Assembly (NCBI GenBank): GCA_020427395.1
Contig: JAGQON010000021.1
Span: 1 to 60,236 of the forward strand
Direction: 5' to 3'
From: Phycisphaerales bacterium
Lineage (GTDB): Bacteria; Planctomycetota; Phycisphaerae; Phycisphaerales; UBA1924
DNA: 60,236 nucleotides
Below the pieces are notes generated by a model that was not told the DNA's origin, ran no database searches, and saw only the letters and a program-made list of their open reading frames with translations. Position numbers and translations under genes: made by a program. This document shows, in pieces, positions 1 to 10,304 of this stretch; position 1 is the stretch's first letter; each line of letters opens with the position of its first letter.

Positions 1-1
1 G

Positions 2-2575
<2,574 letters not shown>

Positions 2576-2598
2576 TCATCACATCTGAATGAGAATCC

Positions 2599-2625
2599 AA
2601 GCCCGGCAGATATGCCGGGCTTTTT
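2599..2625 (+). terminator. Intrinsic terminator after ppdK
   Basis: A 9-bp perfect stem (AGCCCGGCA / TGCCGGGCT) with a 3-base loop is followed by a run of five T, 24 bases after the ppdK stop. It also separates ppdK from the convergent hydrolase gene. Confidence 0.85.
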
Positions 2626-2643
2626 CGTGCCAACTTGGAACGC

Positions 2644-3690
2644 TCAGTTGTTCTCAATGCTCACCGCTTCACCCTCGAACGCGGCTTGCAGCGCAGCTCC
2701 GAACGCGTCTATGTCATCAGACTGATCACGCAGGTGATGATCCCAGAACGCGAGCGATGCTCGCTGCACGAGTTCGACATGGTGTGGATTCGCGGGGCCG
2801 TGATCGGGCCCGGGCAAGACACGACCGGTGATGCCGCCAAAGTTGTGGTAGGCGCCGTCGATCCATAGCAGCGTCTGTGAATCGGGCGGTGAATGATCGA
2901 AGCAATCGCGTCGCCAGGGTTTGGCGGGCTCGCCGTTGCGTCCCCCGTCGTTGTCGCCGCTGATCGTGAGCGCTGGGCCGGTGAAACCCTTCCACGACGA
3001 CTCGGCAAGCAAGCCGCCGATGCCCTGCGGCGAGATGAGCAGCTGACAGATCGCCCGTGGATCAGCGAACACACCCGGCCCGAGCGGGTCGGTCCCACCG
3101 ATGAGTTGCGTGGTGAACGCGCCGAACGAGTGTCCGCCCACGCCGATGCGGTCGTCATCGATGCGTGATGCGATCTCGGGCACCTGCTTCTCGACTTCAT
3201 CAAGAGAATCGATCACAAATGAGATGTCGCGAGGGCGATTGGGCCAATCCGCGAAATCCATATCACCCTTGCGAACTTCACCCCGTCTTTGGCGGCGCTT
3301 CCGCTCGAGTGTGCCCTCGAAGAACTCCCGAATCTTCTCGTTCCCTTCGATGGCCAATGAGTCTGAGTGCGTGGGCAAGATCACAATGTAGCCGTGCATC
3401 GCCCATTCGAATGCGAGCGGGCTGTACATGTCGCCCGAGCCGTAGGCGCCATGCGAGAAGATGATGGTTGGTGCGGGCCCGTCGGCGGCGAACTGCTCCG
3501 GGTAGACGACCCGAACAGGCAGGTCCTTGTCTCGCTTGGCGTCGTGGAGCACGAACGAGTGCTGCTGGACATGAACGGATGCCTGCCCCGCCGGCGTCGT
3601 GCCCGGTTGTGCACCCGGCTCTGGCTCACCGATGGCCGGCAGCGCTGTGATGGCGAGGAGAACGAACGCTGAACTGATTCCTGGCCGCAT
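2644..3690 (-). CDS. Secreted alpha/beta hydrolase (PAF-acetylhydrolase / dienelactone hydrolase-like)
   Basis: A 348-residue predicted exported hydrolase. The ATG at 3690 is chosen because an AAGGGGG ribosome site precedes it and the protein then begins with a normal signal peptide (MRPGISSAFVLLAITALPAIG). The longer open frame upstream has no such features. The nucleophile elbow is GGHSFGAF with Ser near residue 190. An early HG-type oxyanion motif (IIFSHGAYGSG) and a late His near AYHNFGG fit the catalytic triad. The family includes PAF-acetylhydrolase-like and dienelactone-hydrolase-like enzymes; the true substrate is unknown. It converges on ppdK and stands alone as a transcription unit. 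Confidence 0.8.
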   Translation of the reverse strand: MRPGISSAFVLLAITALPAIGEPEPGAQPGTTPAGQASVHVQQHSFVLHDAKRDKDLPVRVVYPEQFAADGPAPTIIFSHGAYGSGDMYSPLAFEWAMHGYIVILPTHSDSLAIEGNEKIREFFEGTLERKRRQRRGEVRKGDMDFADWPNRPRDISFVIDSLDEVEKQVPEIASRIDDDRIGVGGHSFGAFTTQLIGGTDPLGPGVFADPRAICQLLISPQGIGGLLAESSWKGFTGPALTISGDNDGGRNGEPAKPWRRDCFDHSPPDSQTLLWIDGAYHNFGGITGRVLPGPDHGPANPHHVELVQRASLAFWDHHLRDQSDDIDAFGAALQAAFEGEAVSIENN

Positions 3691-3806
3691 CAAGCCCCCT
3701 TTGTGTGCGTGTGGTCTGTCATACTCAACGCCGATCAAGCGGACGGATTGCATGTTCAGCATCGAATGGGTGTTATGGGGCATTGAATGAAGTACGATAG
3801 AACGAT

Positions 3807-4280
3807 ATGAAACCGATCTATGAACTCGACCTGCTCGCCATCGCGAGCGCCAGGACCCACCTGCTGCTCGCATCGGTGATCACATTCTTCGCGGTCATCG
3901 CCTGGAATGTCTGGTTCTTCAACAACGCGAACCGCACCGACACGCTGCTCTTCGCGGTCATGATCGTCCTGGGCATGCTATCCATCTGGGTCGTCGTGGC
4001 GAGCGTGATCCTGCAGGTGAAGATGAAGATCGGCATCCCAACCATCGTGCTCACCGTGCTCGTCTGCCTCTTGCTCCCGTGGCTGGTCGGCTTTGCCATC
4101 GTCTCCCAGGCGTCCACGATCCTCAAGCTCGCCGGCGCCAAGCCCGGGTTCCTTGGATTCTCGCAAACTGAACGCGACAAGATCACACCCGGCCACTGCC
4201 GCGCATGCGGGTACGACCGCTCCGGCATCGGTTTGCTCGACCCTTGCCCCGAGTGCACGCGCGTGCCGCAGGTGATCTAG
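3807..4280 (+). CDS. Small membrane protein with C-terminal zinc ribbon
   Basis: A 157-residue protein with three hydrophobic segments (roughly residues 18-38, 45-66 and 74-100), then a soluble tail ending in CRACGYDRSG...CPECTR, a four-Cys zinc ribbon. The same ribbon (CxxCxYD...CPEC) occurs in four other membrane proteins of this window and is common in planctomycetes. Its function is not known. No strong Shine-Dalgarno precedes the ATG. The gene lies between two minus-strand genes and is divergent from the hydrolase, so the 117-bp gap probably carries promoters for both. Confidence 0.75.
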   Translation: MKPIYELDLLAIASARTHLLLASVITFFAVIAWNVWFFNNANRTDTLLFAVMIVLGMLSIWVVVASVILQVKMKIGIPTIVLTVLVCLLLPWLVGFAIVSQASTILKLAGAKPGFLGFSQTERDKITPGHCRACGYDRSGIGLLDPCPECTRVPQVI

Positions 4281-4307
4281 CTCGCTCGAGCGACTCAAGC
4301 ATCACAG

Positions 4308-4340
4308 AGAAAACCCGAAGGAAACTTCGTCACCTTCGGG
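4308..4340 (-). terminator. Probable terminator of the lemA operon
   Basis: On the minus strand a CCCGAAGG / CCTTCGGG 8-bp stem with an 11-base loop is followed by four T. It lies 48 bases past the lemA stop, with the 7-bp repeat array between them. The T run is short, so strength is uncertain. Confidence 0.6.
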
Positions 4341-4355
4341 CTACCTGTCTTCCCT

Positions 4356-4383
4356 GATGGCCAATGGCTGATGGCCGATGGCT
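4356..4383. repeat. Four degenerate 7-bp tandem repeats next to the lemA stop
   Basis: The units read GATGGCC, AATGGCT, GATGGCC, GATGGCT, exactly phased at 7 bp. The array ends four bases before the lemA stop codon. It is one of four such 7-bp arrays in the window; the others are at 17723-17757, 17793-17827 and 34232-34273. Confidence 0.8.
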
Positions 4384-4387
4384 TCTC

Positions 4388-4972
4388 TTACGAGAACGAC
4401 ACCTTCGGCGCCTCACGCACCGCCGCGTCCTCGATCTCAAAGTACTCGGCCGACTTGAAGCTGAACATCCCCGCAACAATGTTGCTGGGGAAGGTCTGCA
4501 CCGCGTTGTTCATCTCACGCACATTGCCATTGTAGAGCCGACGCGTTGACGCGATGCGGTTCTCGGTCTCGGCGAGCTCGCCCTGCAGGTTGATGAACTG
4601 GCTATCCGCCTTGAGCTCGGGGTAGCGCTCGACCACCACAGACAGCTGACGCATCGCACCGATGAGCTGGCTCTCGTCCTTGGCCTGCTGCGCGGGGCTG
4701 CCCGTGCTCGCCACGGCGGTGTTGCGGGCCGCGATGACATTCTGCAGGGTCTCCTGCTCGTGCGTCGCGTAGCCCTTGACCGTCTCCACGAGATTGGGGA
4801 TCAGGTCGTAGCGCCGCTTGAGCTCCACATCCACACCCGACCACGAGTCCTTGAGGTGCTGGCGCAGCCCAACGAGCTTGTTGTAGATCCCCACGCCCCA
4901 CAGCAGCGCGATCAATCCGAAGACCACGACAACACCAACCAGAACCAACAGCGCAATGACCAATGGGCTCAT
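4388..4972 (-). CDS. lemA: LemA family membrane protein
   Basis: LemA proteins are single-pass membrane proteins with a long alpha-helical domain; their biochemical role is not established. This one is 194 residues. It has an N-terminal transmembrane helix (residues 4-28), then the family signature YDLIPNLVETVKGYATHEQ and a helical, Gln/Glu-rich body, ending in the usual FKSAEYFEI tail. The ATG at 4972 is preceded by AGGGAGG and overlaps the stop of the upstream gene in an ATGA, so the two are translationally coupled. The partner is also a single-pass membrane protein, which suggests they work together. Confidence 0.92.
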   Translation of the reverse strand: MSPLVIALLVLVGVVVVFGLIALLWGVGIYNKLVGLRQHLKDSWSGVDVELKRRYDLIPNLVETVKGYATHEQETLQNVIAARNTAVASTGSPAQQAKDESQLIGAMRQLSVVVERYPELKADSQFINLQGELAETENRIASTRRLYNGNVREMNNAVQTFPSNIVAGMFSFKSAEYFEIEDAAVREAPKVSFS

Positions 4973-5718
4973 AGTGCCCTCCCTTCTGACAGATCCTTGA
5001 CCACAAAGTCGGGCCAGTGATCGAGAAACTTCCTCGTCCAGTCCAGAGCCGACGAAAAGCGCGCCGGCTCCCAAGTGTTATACCCGTCGCTCAGACAGAG
5101 CCTGCTGTTCTCAATATCGATGAGCCCGGGCTTGCTCTCGAGCAGGAACTCGATCATCCGCGGGTGGATGATGTCATAGGCGAACTTGCGGCTCTCACAC
5201 CTCACAAAGTACTTCCGCGAAAACTCGGCGCTCTCAAAGTCAATGTCGTTCTTGCCGAACGCCGAGGCAAGCTTGTCGAACAGCCCCTCGCGCCGGATCA
5301 GCATGTCCGGCATCCGGATGTAGGGCAGCTCCATGATGAAGTAGCTGAAGTGGTGCGTGACAATACGCGTGTGTGTCGTGGTCTTGCCGTTGACCGTGGT
5401 CGTGTAGGTCTCACGCGTCTTATATGTAAAATCACCGGTGTTGACCCCCACCACCATGTTGCCAAGGTCCAGCTGCCCATAGATCGTGTTGTACGCGGCC
5501 CGATCGAAACCGCGCCGGAAGAGCTCGAAGTGCTCGTACTCCTCGTCGTGGTCCGGGTTCTTGCCGGGCATGAACGAGAGCCCCAGCGAAGACGCGAAGG
5601 CCTGCAGGTCCGCGATGCGCTGCTTGCGCCGCTTCTCCGCCTCGATCGCGGCGTAGATCATCAGGGCAATCAGCGCGATGACACCGATCGCAATCAGTAT
5701 GACGAGAAAGGGACTCAT
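4969..5718 (-). CDS. Single-pass membrane protein coupled to LemA
   Basis: A 249-residue protein of unknown function. The start is placed at the ATG giving MSPFLVIL, followed by one transmembrane helix (about residues 3-24), a basic stretch (EKRRKQR) and a soluble domain of about 220 residues rich in aromatic residues. Its N-terminus (MSPFLVILIAIGV) resembles that of the LemA protein next to it (MSPLVIALLVLVGV). Downstream it overlaps lemA by four bases. I do not recognise the soluble domain. Upstream lies the divergent nadA promoter region. Confidence 0.75.
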   Translation of the reverse strand: MSPFLVILIAIGVIALIALMIYAAIEAEKRRKQRIADLQAFASSLGLSFMPGKNPDHDEEYEHFELFRRGFDRAAYNTIYGQLDLGNMVVGVNTGDFTYKTRETYTTTVNGKTTTHTRIVTHHFSYFIMELPYIRMPDMLIRREGLFDKLASAFGKNDIDFESAEFSRKYFVRCESRKFAYDIIHPRMIEFLLESKPGLIDIENSRLCLSDGYNTWEPARFSSALDWTRKFLDHWPDFVVKDLSEGRAL

Positions 5719-5836
5719 TCCTGCACCACGCTCATTGGGAAACCACAAACCCCGATTTCAGCCCAGTTTGCGACCCCGGGCGGGATTCAATCGTACAATA
5801 CCCGACCCGGACGACCCTCGTTGTGCAGGAGGCCAA

Positions 5837-7102
5837 ATGCTCTGGCAACCCTCTCTCCCCGACCAGTACCACGCCCTGAGCGACGAGCAGCTCAACACGC
5901 TCATCGAGCAGCGCCGAGCCCAGCTGGGCGACGAGCTCGTCATCCTCGGGCACCACTACCAGATGGACGAGGTCGTCCGCCACGCCGACTTCCTCGGCGA
6001 CTCGCTCAAGCTCTCCCAGCTCGCCTCCTCCGTCGTCGAAGACCGAGCCAAGGCCGGCACCGCTGTCAAATACATCATCTTCTGCGGCGTGCACTTCATG
6101 GCCGAGACCGCCGACATGCTCACGCCCGACTCGGTCCAGGTCATCCTGCCCGACATGTCCGCCGGCTGCTCGATGGCCGACATGGCCGACTACGACCAGA
6201 CCGTCGAGGCCTGGGAGCTGATCCACGAGTCGCTCAAGTCCCAGGGCTGGGAGGGGCGGATCATCCCCATCACCTATGTGAACTCCACGGCCGCCATCAA
6301 GGCGTTCGTCGGGCAACACGGCGGCGCGTGCTGCACATCATCCAACGCCGGGCAGGTCTTCGAGTGGGCGATGAACGGCGGCACCGAACCGCGCAAGCCC
6401 GGCGAGGACATCAAAATCCTCTTCCTCCCCGATCAGCACCTCGGACGAAACACCGCCGCCGCGCACGGCATCGATGTCGAAGCGAACACCTGCGTCTACG
6501 ACCCGCGCCTCACGGCCCAGGGCGAGCCATTCGGCGGTGCGTCCGCCCAAGAGTTATACGATGCCGCAACTATTTTGTGGGCAGGGCATTGCAGCGTTCA
6601 CAAGCTGTTCCGCCCCGAGCACTGCGCCGAGATCCACAGCGCAAACGCTGCGCTTCCCGCGGGCGAAGAGCCCACGCAGATCCTCGTGCACCCCGAGTGC
6701 TGCAAGGAGGTCGTCGACCTCGCGGACTACGCGGGCTCAACCGAGTACATCATCAACACCCTGCGCGATGCACCCGCCGGCAGCAAGTGGGCCATCGGCA
6801 CCGAGGTCCACCTCGTGAACCGCATGGCCAACGAGATGAAGGCCAAGGGCGTGCATGTCCGCATGCTCAGCGACTGCCAGTGCCTCTGCACCACGATGTA
6901 CCGCATCGACGAGCCGCACCTGCTCTGGGTGCTCGACGGGCTGTGCGGCATCGGCACCACCAAGGACGCCCCGATCGATCAGCCCGGCGGCGAAATCAAG
7001 GTCCGCAATGTCGTCAGCGTCCACCCCAAAGCGACCAAGCTCGCACTACTCGCACTCAACCGCATGCTCGAGCACACAGGCGGCGGCGCAGTGAAGGCCT
7101 GA
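5837..7102 (+). CDS. nadA: Quinolinate synthase A
   Basis: Condenses iminoaspartate with dihydroxyacetone phosphate to quinolinate in de novo NAD synthesis, using a [4Fe-4S] cluster. The start at 5837 has a CAGGAGG site four bases upstream; the longer upstream frame is rejected. The 421-residue protein shows the NadA signatures GHHYQMDEVVRHADFLGDS near the N-terminus, YVNSTAAIKA with the following GGACCTSSNA (cluster Cys), HPECCKEV (second cluster Cys) and SDCQCLC near the C-terminus (third). Neither nadB nor nadC is adjacent. A 133-bp paired-hairpin repeat starts 8 bases after the stop. Confidence 0.96.
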   Translation: MLWQPSLPDQYHALSDEQLNTLIEQRRAQLGDELVILGHHYQMDEVVRHADFLGDSLKLSQLASSVVEDRAKAGTAVKYIIFCGVHFMAETADMLTPDSVQVILPDMSAGCSMADMADYDQTVEAWELIHESLKSQGWEGRIIPITYVNSTAAIKAFVGQHGGACCTSSNAGQVFEWAMNGGTEPRKPGEDIKILFLPDQHLGRNTAAAHGIDVEANTCVYDPRLTAQGEPFGGASAQELYDAATILWAGHCSVHKLFRPEHCAEIHSANAALPAGEEPTQILVHPECCKEVVDLADYAGSTEYIINTLRDAPAGSKWAIGTEVHLVNRMANEMKAKGVHVRMLSDCQCLCTTMYRIDEPHLLWVLDGLCGIGTTKDAPIDQPGGEIKVRNVVSVHPKATKLALLALNRMLEHTGGGAVKA

Positions 7103-7110
7103 CATCCCCT

Positions 7111-7243
7111 CCGGGTGCCACGGGTTGCTCGCGCAGCGACAACCCGTGCGCTGCCTTTGTTCGTTGTCTTGATGAATACCGGAGCCCATGTTGTGCGGAG
7201 ATCACGGGCTGTCCATCTTCGGCGGAGCAACCCGTGGCACCCG
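7111..7243. repeat. Paired-hairpin dispersed repeat, copy A1
   Basis: An outer 18-bp perfect inverted repeat (GGGTGCCACGGGTTGCTC / GAGCAACCCGTGGCACCC) encloses two hairpin heads. The left stem is CACGGGTTG/CAACCCGTG. The right stem is the same with one mismatch (CACGGGCTG). The heads are about 70 bp apart. A near-identical copy lies at 8926-9057. Confidence 0.9.
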
Positions 7244-7297
7244 GCCCAAGCTCCCCATTATTCGTGCGAATCCGGGCAATCTGACGATACCCATTGC

Positions 7298-7789
7298 GTG
7301 TCTACCGCTGCGCGTACCAACCCGCTCGATCACTTCGCCGGCGAGCTCGGGCGCTGGATGATCTTCAGCGCCGGGCTGGTGATCATCGTGGCCGCGCTGC
7401 TGCTGCCAATGAACGAGGACCTGCGGGCCGTGCGCCTCGAGCGTGACCGAACGCTGCACCTGGAGCAGGCCCAGCAACTCCGCATCGATCGCTACCGCGA
7501 GTTCCTCAACCAGCTCGCCAGCCCCGACCAGCAGACCGTGGAACTGCTCGCCATGACCCAGCTGGGCATGATCCCCAGCGACCGGGCCGCGATCATCACA
7601 CCCGGCGAGCTCGACGACACGCTGCTCATCGAGGCCATCGAACCCGCGCCCGAGCCCTTCAACCGGACACTCCGCCCGCAGACACGCCTGGAGCGCCTGA
7701 TCAGCGGCCCAACCTCCAGCCGCGTCGTGATACTCGGCGGCTTGCTGGCCGTGCTCTACGGGCTGCTCCCCGCGACCAAGCCCAGCTGA
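7298..7789 (+). CDS. Two-helix membrane protein, possibly DivIC/FtsB-like
   Basis: A 163-residue protein. GTG at 7298 is preferred because everything before it is the dispersed repeat A1. A transmembrane helix at about residues 21-41 is followed by a charged helical stretch (LRAVRLERDRTLHLEQAQQLR) that could form a coiled coil, then VELLAMTQLGMIP, and a second helix near the C-terminus (VVILGGLLAVLYGLL). The helix/coiled-coil/short-domain order resembles septum-formation initiator proteins, but those lack the second helix, so the assignment is weak. It lies just ahead of miaA, with a repeat pair between them. Confidence 0.65.
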   Translation: MSTAARTNPLDHFAGELGRWMIFSAGLVIIVAALLLPMNEDLRAVRLERDRTLHLEQAQQLRIDRYREFLNQLASPDQQTVELLAMTQLGMIPSDRAAIITPGELDDTLLIEAIEPAPEPFNRTLRPQTRLERLISGPTSSRVVILGGLLAVLYGLLPATKPS

Positions 7790-7793
7790 GTTC

Positions 7794-7955
7794 TCCTCCC
7801 CCGCGCCTGCGGGGGAGGTGCCGAGCATGCGAGGCGGAGGGGGTTCTCCGGTTTCCTTATGGGCACATCACGAATCGAAGCATCTGATCTTTCGATGCCC
7901 CCCTCCGTCTCCGACTGCGCCGGATCCACCTCCCCCGCAAGCGCGGGGGAGGAGA
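7794..7955. repeat. Inverted pair of GC-rich dispersed repeats before miaA
   Basis: Two copies of a GC-rich element lie head to head. One is at about 7794-7845 (CCTCCCCCGC...GCGGGGGAGG, then GGCGGAGGGGG). The other is at about 7895-7955 in the opposite orientation (CCCCCCTCCGTC..., then CCTCCCCCGC...GCGGGGGAGG). They are separated by about 50 bp. Related copies occur at 34138-34191, 49707-50020 and 55636-55695. The second copy overlaps the longest possible 5' extension of miaA. Confidence 0.85.
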
Positions 7956-7975
7956 GTGAACACCTAGACTCGTTC

Positions 7976-8917
7976 GTGCCACCAGCCAACCGCTATCCCG
8001 TCATCGTCGGCCCCACCGCGGGCGGCAAGACCGCGCTCGGGGTCGAGCTCGCCAAGCGCCTCCGCCGCGCAGACGGGCAGCCCGGGCAGGTCGTCACGGC
8101 CGACGCGTACCAGATCTACACCGACCTGAACATCGGCACCGCCAAGCCGACCCTCGAAGAACGCGCCGGCATCGAGCACCACCTCATCGACATCGCCCAG
8201 CTCAAGGACCGATTCACGGTGCACGACTGGCTGCACCGCGCGGACCCCATCGTGGAGCGACTGCGCACCAACGACATCACCCCGGTCGTGGTCGGCGGGA
8301 CCAACCTCTACATCAAGGCCTTCCTCGACGGGCTCTTCGAGGCCCCAGAGCCCAGCGACGAGATCAAGCAGCATGTCGAGGGCATGACCCAGCCAGAGCG
8401 CCGCGAGCATCTCTCCAAAGTCGACCCCGAAGCGCACGAACGCATCGACGGCGCGGATATCCGCCGAACCAAGCGCGCCCTCGAGGTCTACCTGCAGACA
8501 GCCGTCCCCATCACCCAGCTGCAGGCCCAGTGGGACCGCGACAAGCCCACCCGCCCCGAAGCGGTGCTCGTCGGGCTCGATTGGCCGGTGGAGGCGATCA
8601 ATGCGCGGATCAACCTGCGCGTGAAGCTCATGATCGAGCAGGGGCTGGTCGAAGAAGCCCGCGCACTTTTCAATGCGGATGCGTTCGGCCCCCAATCACG
8701 CGAAGCAATCGGCTACAAGCAGCTCATTGCGCACTTCGAGGGGCACTGCACGCTAAGCGAGGCCATCGAACGAATCAAGATCGACACGCGACGCTTCGCC
8801 AAGAACCAACGCACCTGGCTCAAACGCCTGCGAGCACACCACACCTCGATCTGGGTCAGTGCCGAAGGTCACGATACGGCTGGCATCGCGGACCAAGTCA
8901 TCAAGCGGATGAGTTGA
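7976..8917 (+). CDS. miaA: tRNA dimethylallyltransferase
   Basis: Transfers a dimethylallyl group to N6 of A37 in tRNAs that read UNN codons. GTG at 7976 gives 313 residues, the usual MiaA length, and begins just before the P-loop GPTAGGKTALG. The frame is open further upstream (ATG at 7859), but that stretch is dispersed repeat. No good ribosome site sits before the GTG, so the true start is uncertain. Other motifs are DAYQIYTDLNIGTAKP, HHLIDI, GGTNLYIKA and the C-terminal YKQLIAHFEG...TRRFAKNQRTWLKR, all typical. Confidence 0.94.
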   Translation: MPPANRYPVIVGPTAGGKTALGVELAKRLRRADGQPGQVVTADAYQIYTDLNIGTAKPTLEERAGIEHHLIDIAQLKDRFTVHDWLHRADPIVERLRTNDITPVVVGGTNLYIKAFLDGLFEAPEPSDEIKQHVEGMTQPERREHLSKVDPEAHERIDGADIRRTKRALEVYLQTAVPITQLQAQWDRDKPTRPEAVLVGLDWPVEAINARINLRVKLMIEQGLVEEARALFNADAFGPQSREAIGYKQLIAHFEGHCTLSEAIERIKIDTRRFAKNQRTWLKRLRAHHTSIWVSAEGHDTAGIADQVIKRMS

Positions 8918-8925
8918 TCCCAACT

Positions 8926-9057
8926 CCGGGTGCCACGGGTTGCTCGCGCAGCGACAACCCGTGCGTCGCCTTTGTCATGAGTCTTGATATGACCTGAGCC
9001 CAGGTTGTCCGGAAGTCACGGGTTGTCCACCTTCGGCGGAGCAACCCGTGGCACCCG
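8926..9057. repeat. Paired-hairpin dispersed repeat, copy A2
   Basis: A 132-bp copy of the element at 7111-7243 in the same orientation, starting nine bases after the miaA stop. Both hairpin stems are intact here (CACGGGTTG/CAACCCGTG twice) and the same outer GGGTGCCAC/GTGGCACCC ends are present. It lies between the convergent miaA and FmdB-like genes, where it could act as a transcription barrier. Confidence 0.9.
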
Positions 9058-9070
9058 ACCAGACGCTTGT

Positions 9071-9367
9071 TCAATCATCCAGCGAGATGGACTTGGGGCC
9101 TTCCTTACCGGCCACGCGTTCCATGTAGCCATCGCCCCGCTTCTCGTACTTGGTGAAACCAAGCCGGTCGAGGTTCTCGTTGCTCAGCTGGCTCTTGCCC
9201 TTCATGTCCGACCACTTGCCCGCGATGTTGGGAACGGTCGGCACACGGTGCACCTTGCGCCCCTCGTGCTCGGTCAGGGCGTCCTCGGACATCTTCTGGA
9301 CGATCTCGAAGTGCTCGCCCGTGCCCTCGCCCTTGTCGTCGAGATATTCGTAGATGTAGATCGGCAT
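9071..9367 (-). CDS. FmdB-like small protein lacking the zinc-ribbon cysteines
   Basis: A 98-residue protein starting MPIYIYEY, the start typical of FmdB-family small regulators (MPIYEYxCxxCG). In the canonical family the next residues include two CxxC pairs that bind zinc. Here there is no cysteine at all; the equivalent region reads LDDKGEGTGEHFEIVQKM. The rest (RVPTVPNIAGKWSD, GFTKYEKRGDGYMERV) keeps the family pattern. It is the last gene of a minus-strand run led by the coiled-coil membrane protein. Its function is unknown. Confidence 0.75.
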   Translation of the reverse strand: MPIYIYEYLDDKGEGTGEHFEIVQKMSEDALTEHEGRKVHRVPTVPNIAGKWSDMKGKSQLSNENLDRLGFTKYEKRGDGYMERVAGKEGPKSISLDD

Positions 9368-9416
9368 GGTGTACTCCGAAACTCGTTGCTCACATGACTA
9401 TACGAACCATCGGCCC

Positions 9417-9442
9417 GATCGGGTCGACGCTTTGACCCGATC
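9417..9442 (-). other. Perfect 9-bp stem-loop just after a stop codon
   Basis: GATCGGGTC / GACCCGATC with an 8-base loop lies two bases past the stop of the minus-strand gene ending at 9445. It lacks a following T run, so it could stabilise the mRNA end or act in processing rather than as a simple intrinsic terminator. Confidence 0.55.
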
Positions 9443-9444
9443 AT

Positions 9445-9774
9445 TCAGCCGAAGATCTGCCCCGATTCGGTGTCCTGCATCTTCCAGCCCAGCGCCCGGC
9501 AGAGCTTGGAGAGCACCGGGTAGGCGAAATCCATGTTGTTGACGATGACCATGGCCTGCATGATCTGGTCGTGGCCCGTGGCATACTCGATCGTGAAGCC
9601 CGGGCCGTGCAGGACCATGGTGCCATGGCGGGTGACCGCGCTGCCGTCCGGGGCGGTGTTGTACGCCTCCAGGCTCGCGCAGACATCCTTCTCACGCCCA
9701 AGCGGGGCGTTGCCGGCCATCGCGTCTGCCGGATCATTGGGTTTGATCAGCACCAGGGTGCGTTTCTTGGACAT
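9445..9774 (-). CDS. Conserved-looking small cytoplasmic protein, unknown function
   Basis: 109 residues from the ATG giving MSKKRTLVLIKPND. It has no signal peptide or membrane segment. The first residues resemble the start of nucleoside diphosphate kinase (TLVLIKPD), but the active-site NxxHGSD motif is absent and the rest does not match. The segment GHDQIMQAMVIVNNMDFAYPVLSKLCRALGW looks like a compact mixed fold. It sits between the response-regulator gene and the FmdB-like gene on the same strand. No function can be assigned. Confidence 0.65.
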   Translation of the reverse strand: MSKKRTLVLIKPNDPADAMAGNAPLGREKDVCASLEAYNTAPDGSAVTRHGTMVLHGPGFTIEYATGHDQIMQAMVIVNNMDFAYPVLSKLCRALGWKMQDTESGQIFG

Positions 9775-9829
9775 CGGACAACAATAGCCCGAATCACCCC
9801 GATATTCGCCGCTCAAACGGGCATCGGTC

Positions 9830-10276
9830 TCAATCCTCGATGAGCCCCTCGGCCTCGTCGCGCGCATCGAGCAGATCCGCGGCCTTGTTGAGCAGCAGCC
9901 CCAGCGGCACGGGCTTCTGCATGTACGCATCGACGCCCAGCGACTCGCCGTACGCCTGATGACGCTTGCCCTCGTTGGCCGTCACCATAATCACGATGGG
10001 CGAGTCTTCCTTGCCCTTGATCTTCTCGAGCGCGAGAAAACCGGAACGCTTGGGGAGCATCATGTCCAGGATGACGATGTCGGGCGGGTCCTCGCTGCAG
10101 ATCCGCACGGCCTCGTCGCCGTCCATCGCCGTCAGCGTCAGGGCACCCTCGCTCTGAAAAGCAGCGTCGATGGCGTCGAGGATGTCCTTTTCGTCGTCGA
10201 CGATGAGCACGCGAACATCCTCGAGCATCCCGCCGAGTTCTTCGTTGCCTTGGGCGTGTTCGTAATCGCTGCTCAT
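9830..10276 (-). CDS. Single-domain response regulator
   Basis: A stand-alone receiver protein of 148 residues, with no output domain. The ATG at 10276 follows an AGGGAG site. Receiver features are the acidic pair in VLIVDDEKD, the phospho-acceptor Asp in VILDMMLPKRSG and the switch Lys in MQKPVPLG. The C-terminus is a short helix rich in acidic residues. It starts 28 bases after the acyltransferase gene on the same strand and is probably co-transcribed. No cognate kinase is adjacent; the nearest histidine kinase is at 45.6-47.5 kb. Confidence 0.92.
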   Translation of the reverse strand: MSSDYEHAQGNEELGGMLEDVRVLIVDDEKDILDAIDAAFQSEGALTLTAMDGDEAVRICSEDPPDIVILDMMLPKRSGFLALEKIKGKEDSPIVIMVTANEGKRHQAYGESLGVDAYMQKPVPLGLLLNKAADLLDARDEAEGLIED

Positions 10277-10304
10277 GTGTGTGCTCCCTGTGGCTACCGT
10301 CATT

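Noticed and set aside
5017..7284. A 755-codon plus-strand open frame across lemA's partner and nadA
   Set aside because: It is antisense to one real gene and out of frame with nadA; the translation is Arg/Pro-rich and matches nothing.
9445..9774. Nucleoside diphosphate kinase identity for the small protein
   Set aside because: Only the first residues (TLVLIKP) resemble it; the catalytic His motif is absent and the length is too short.
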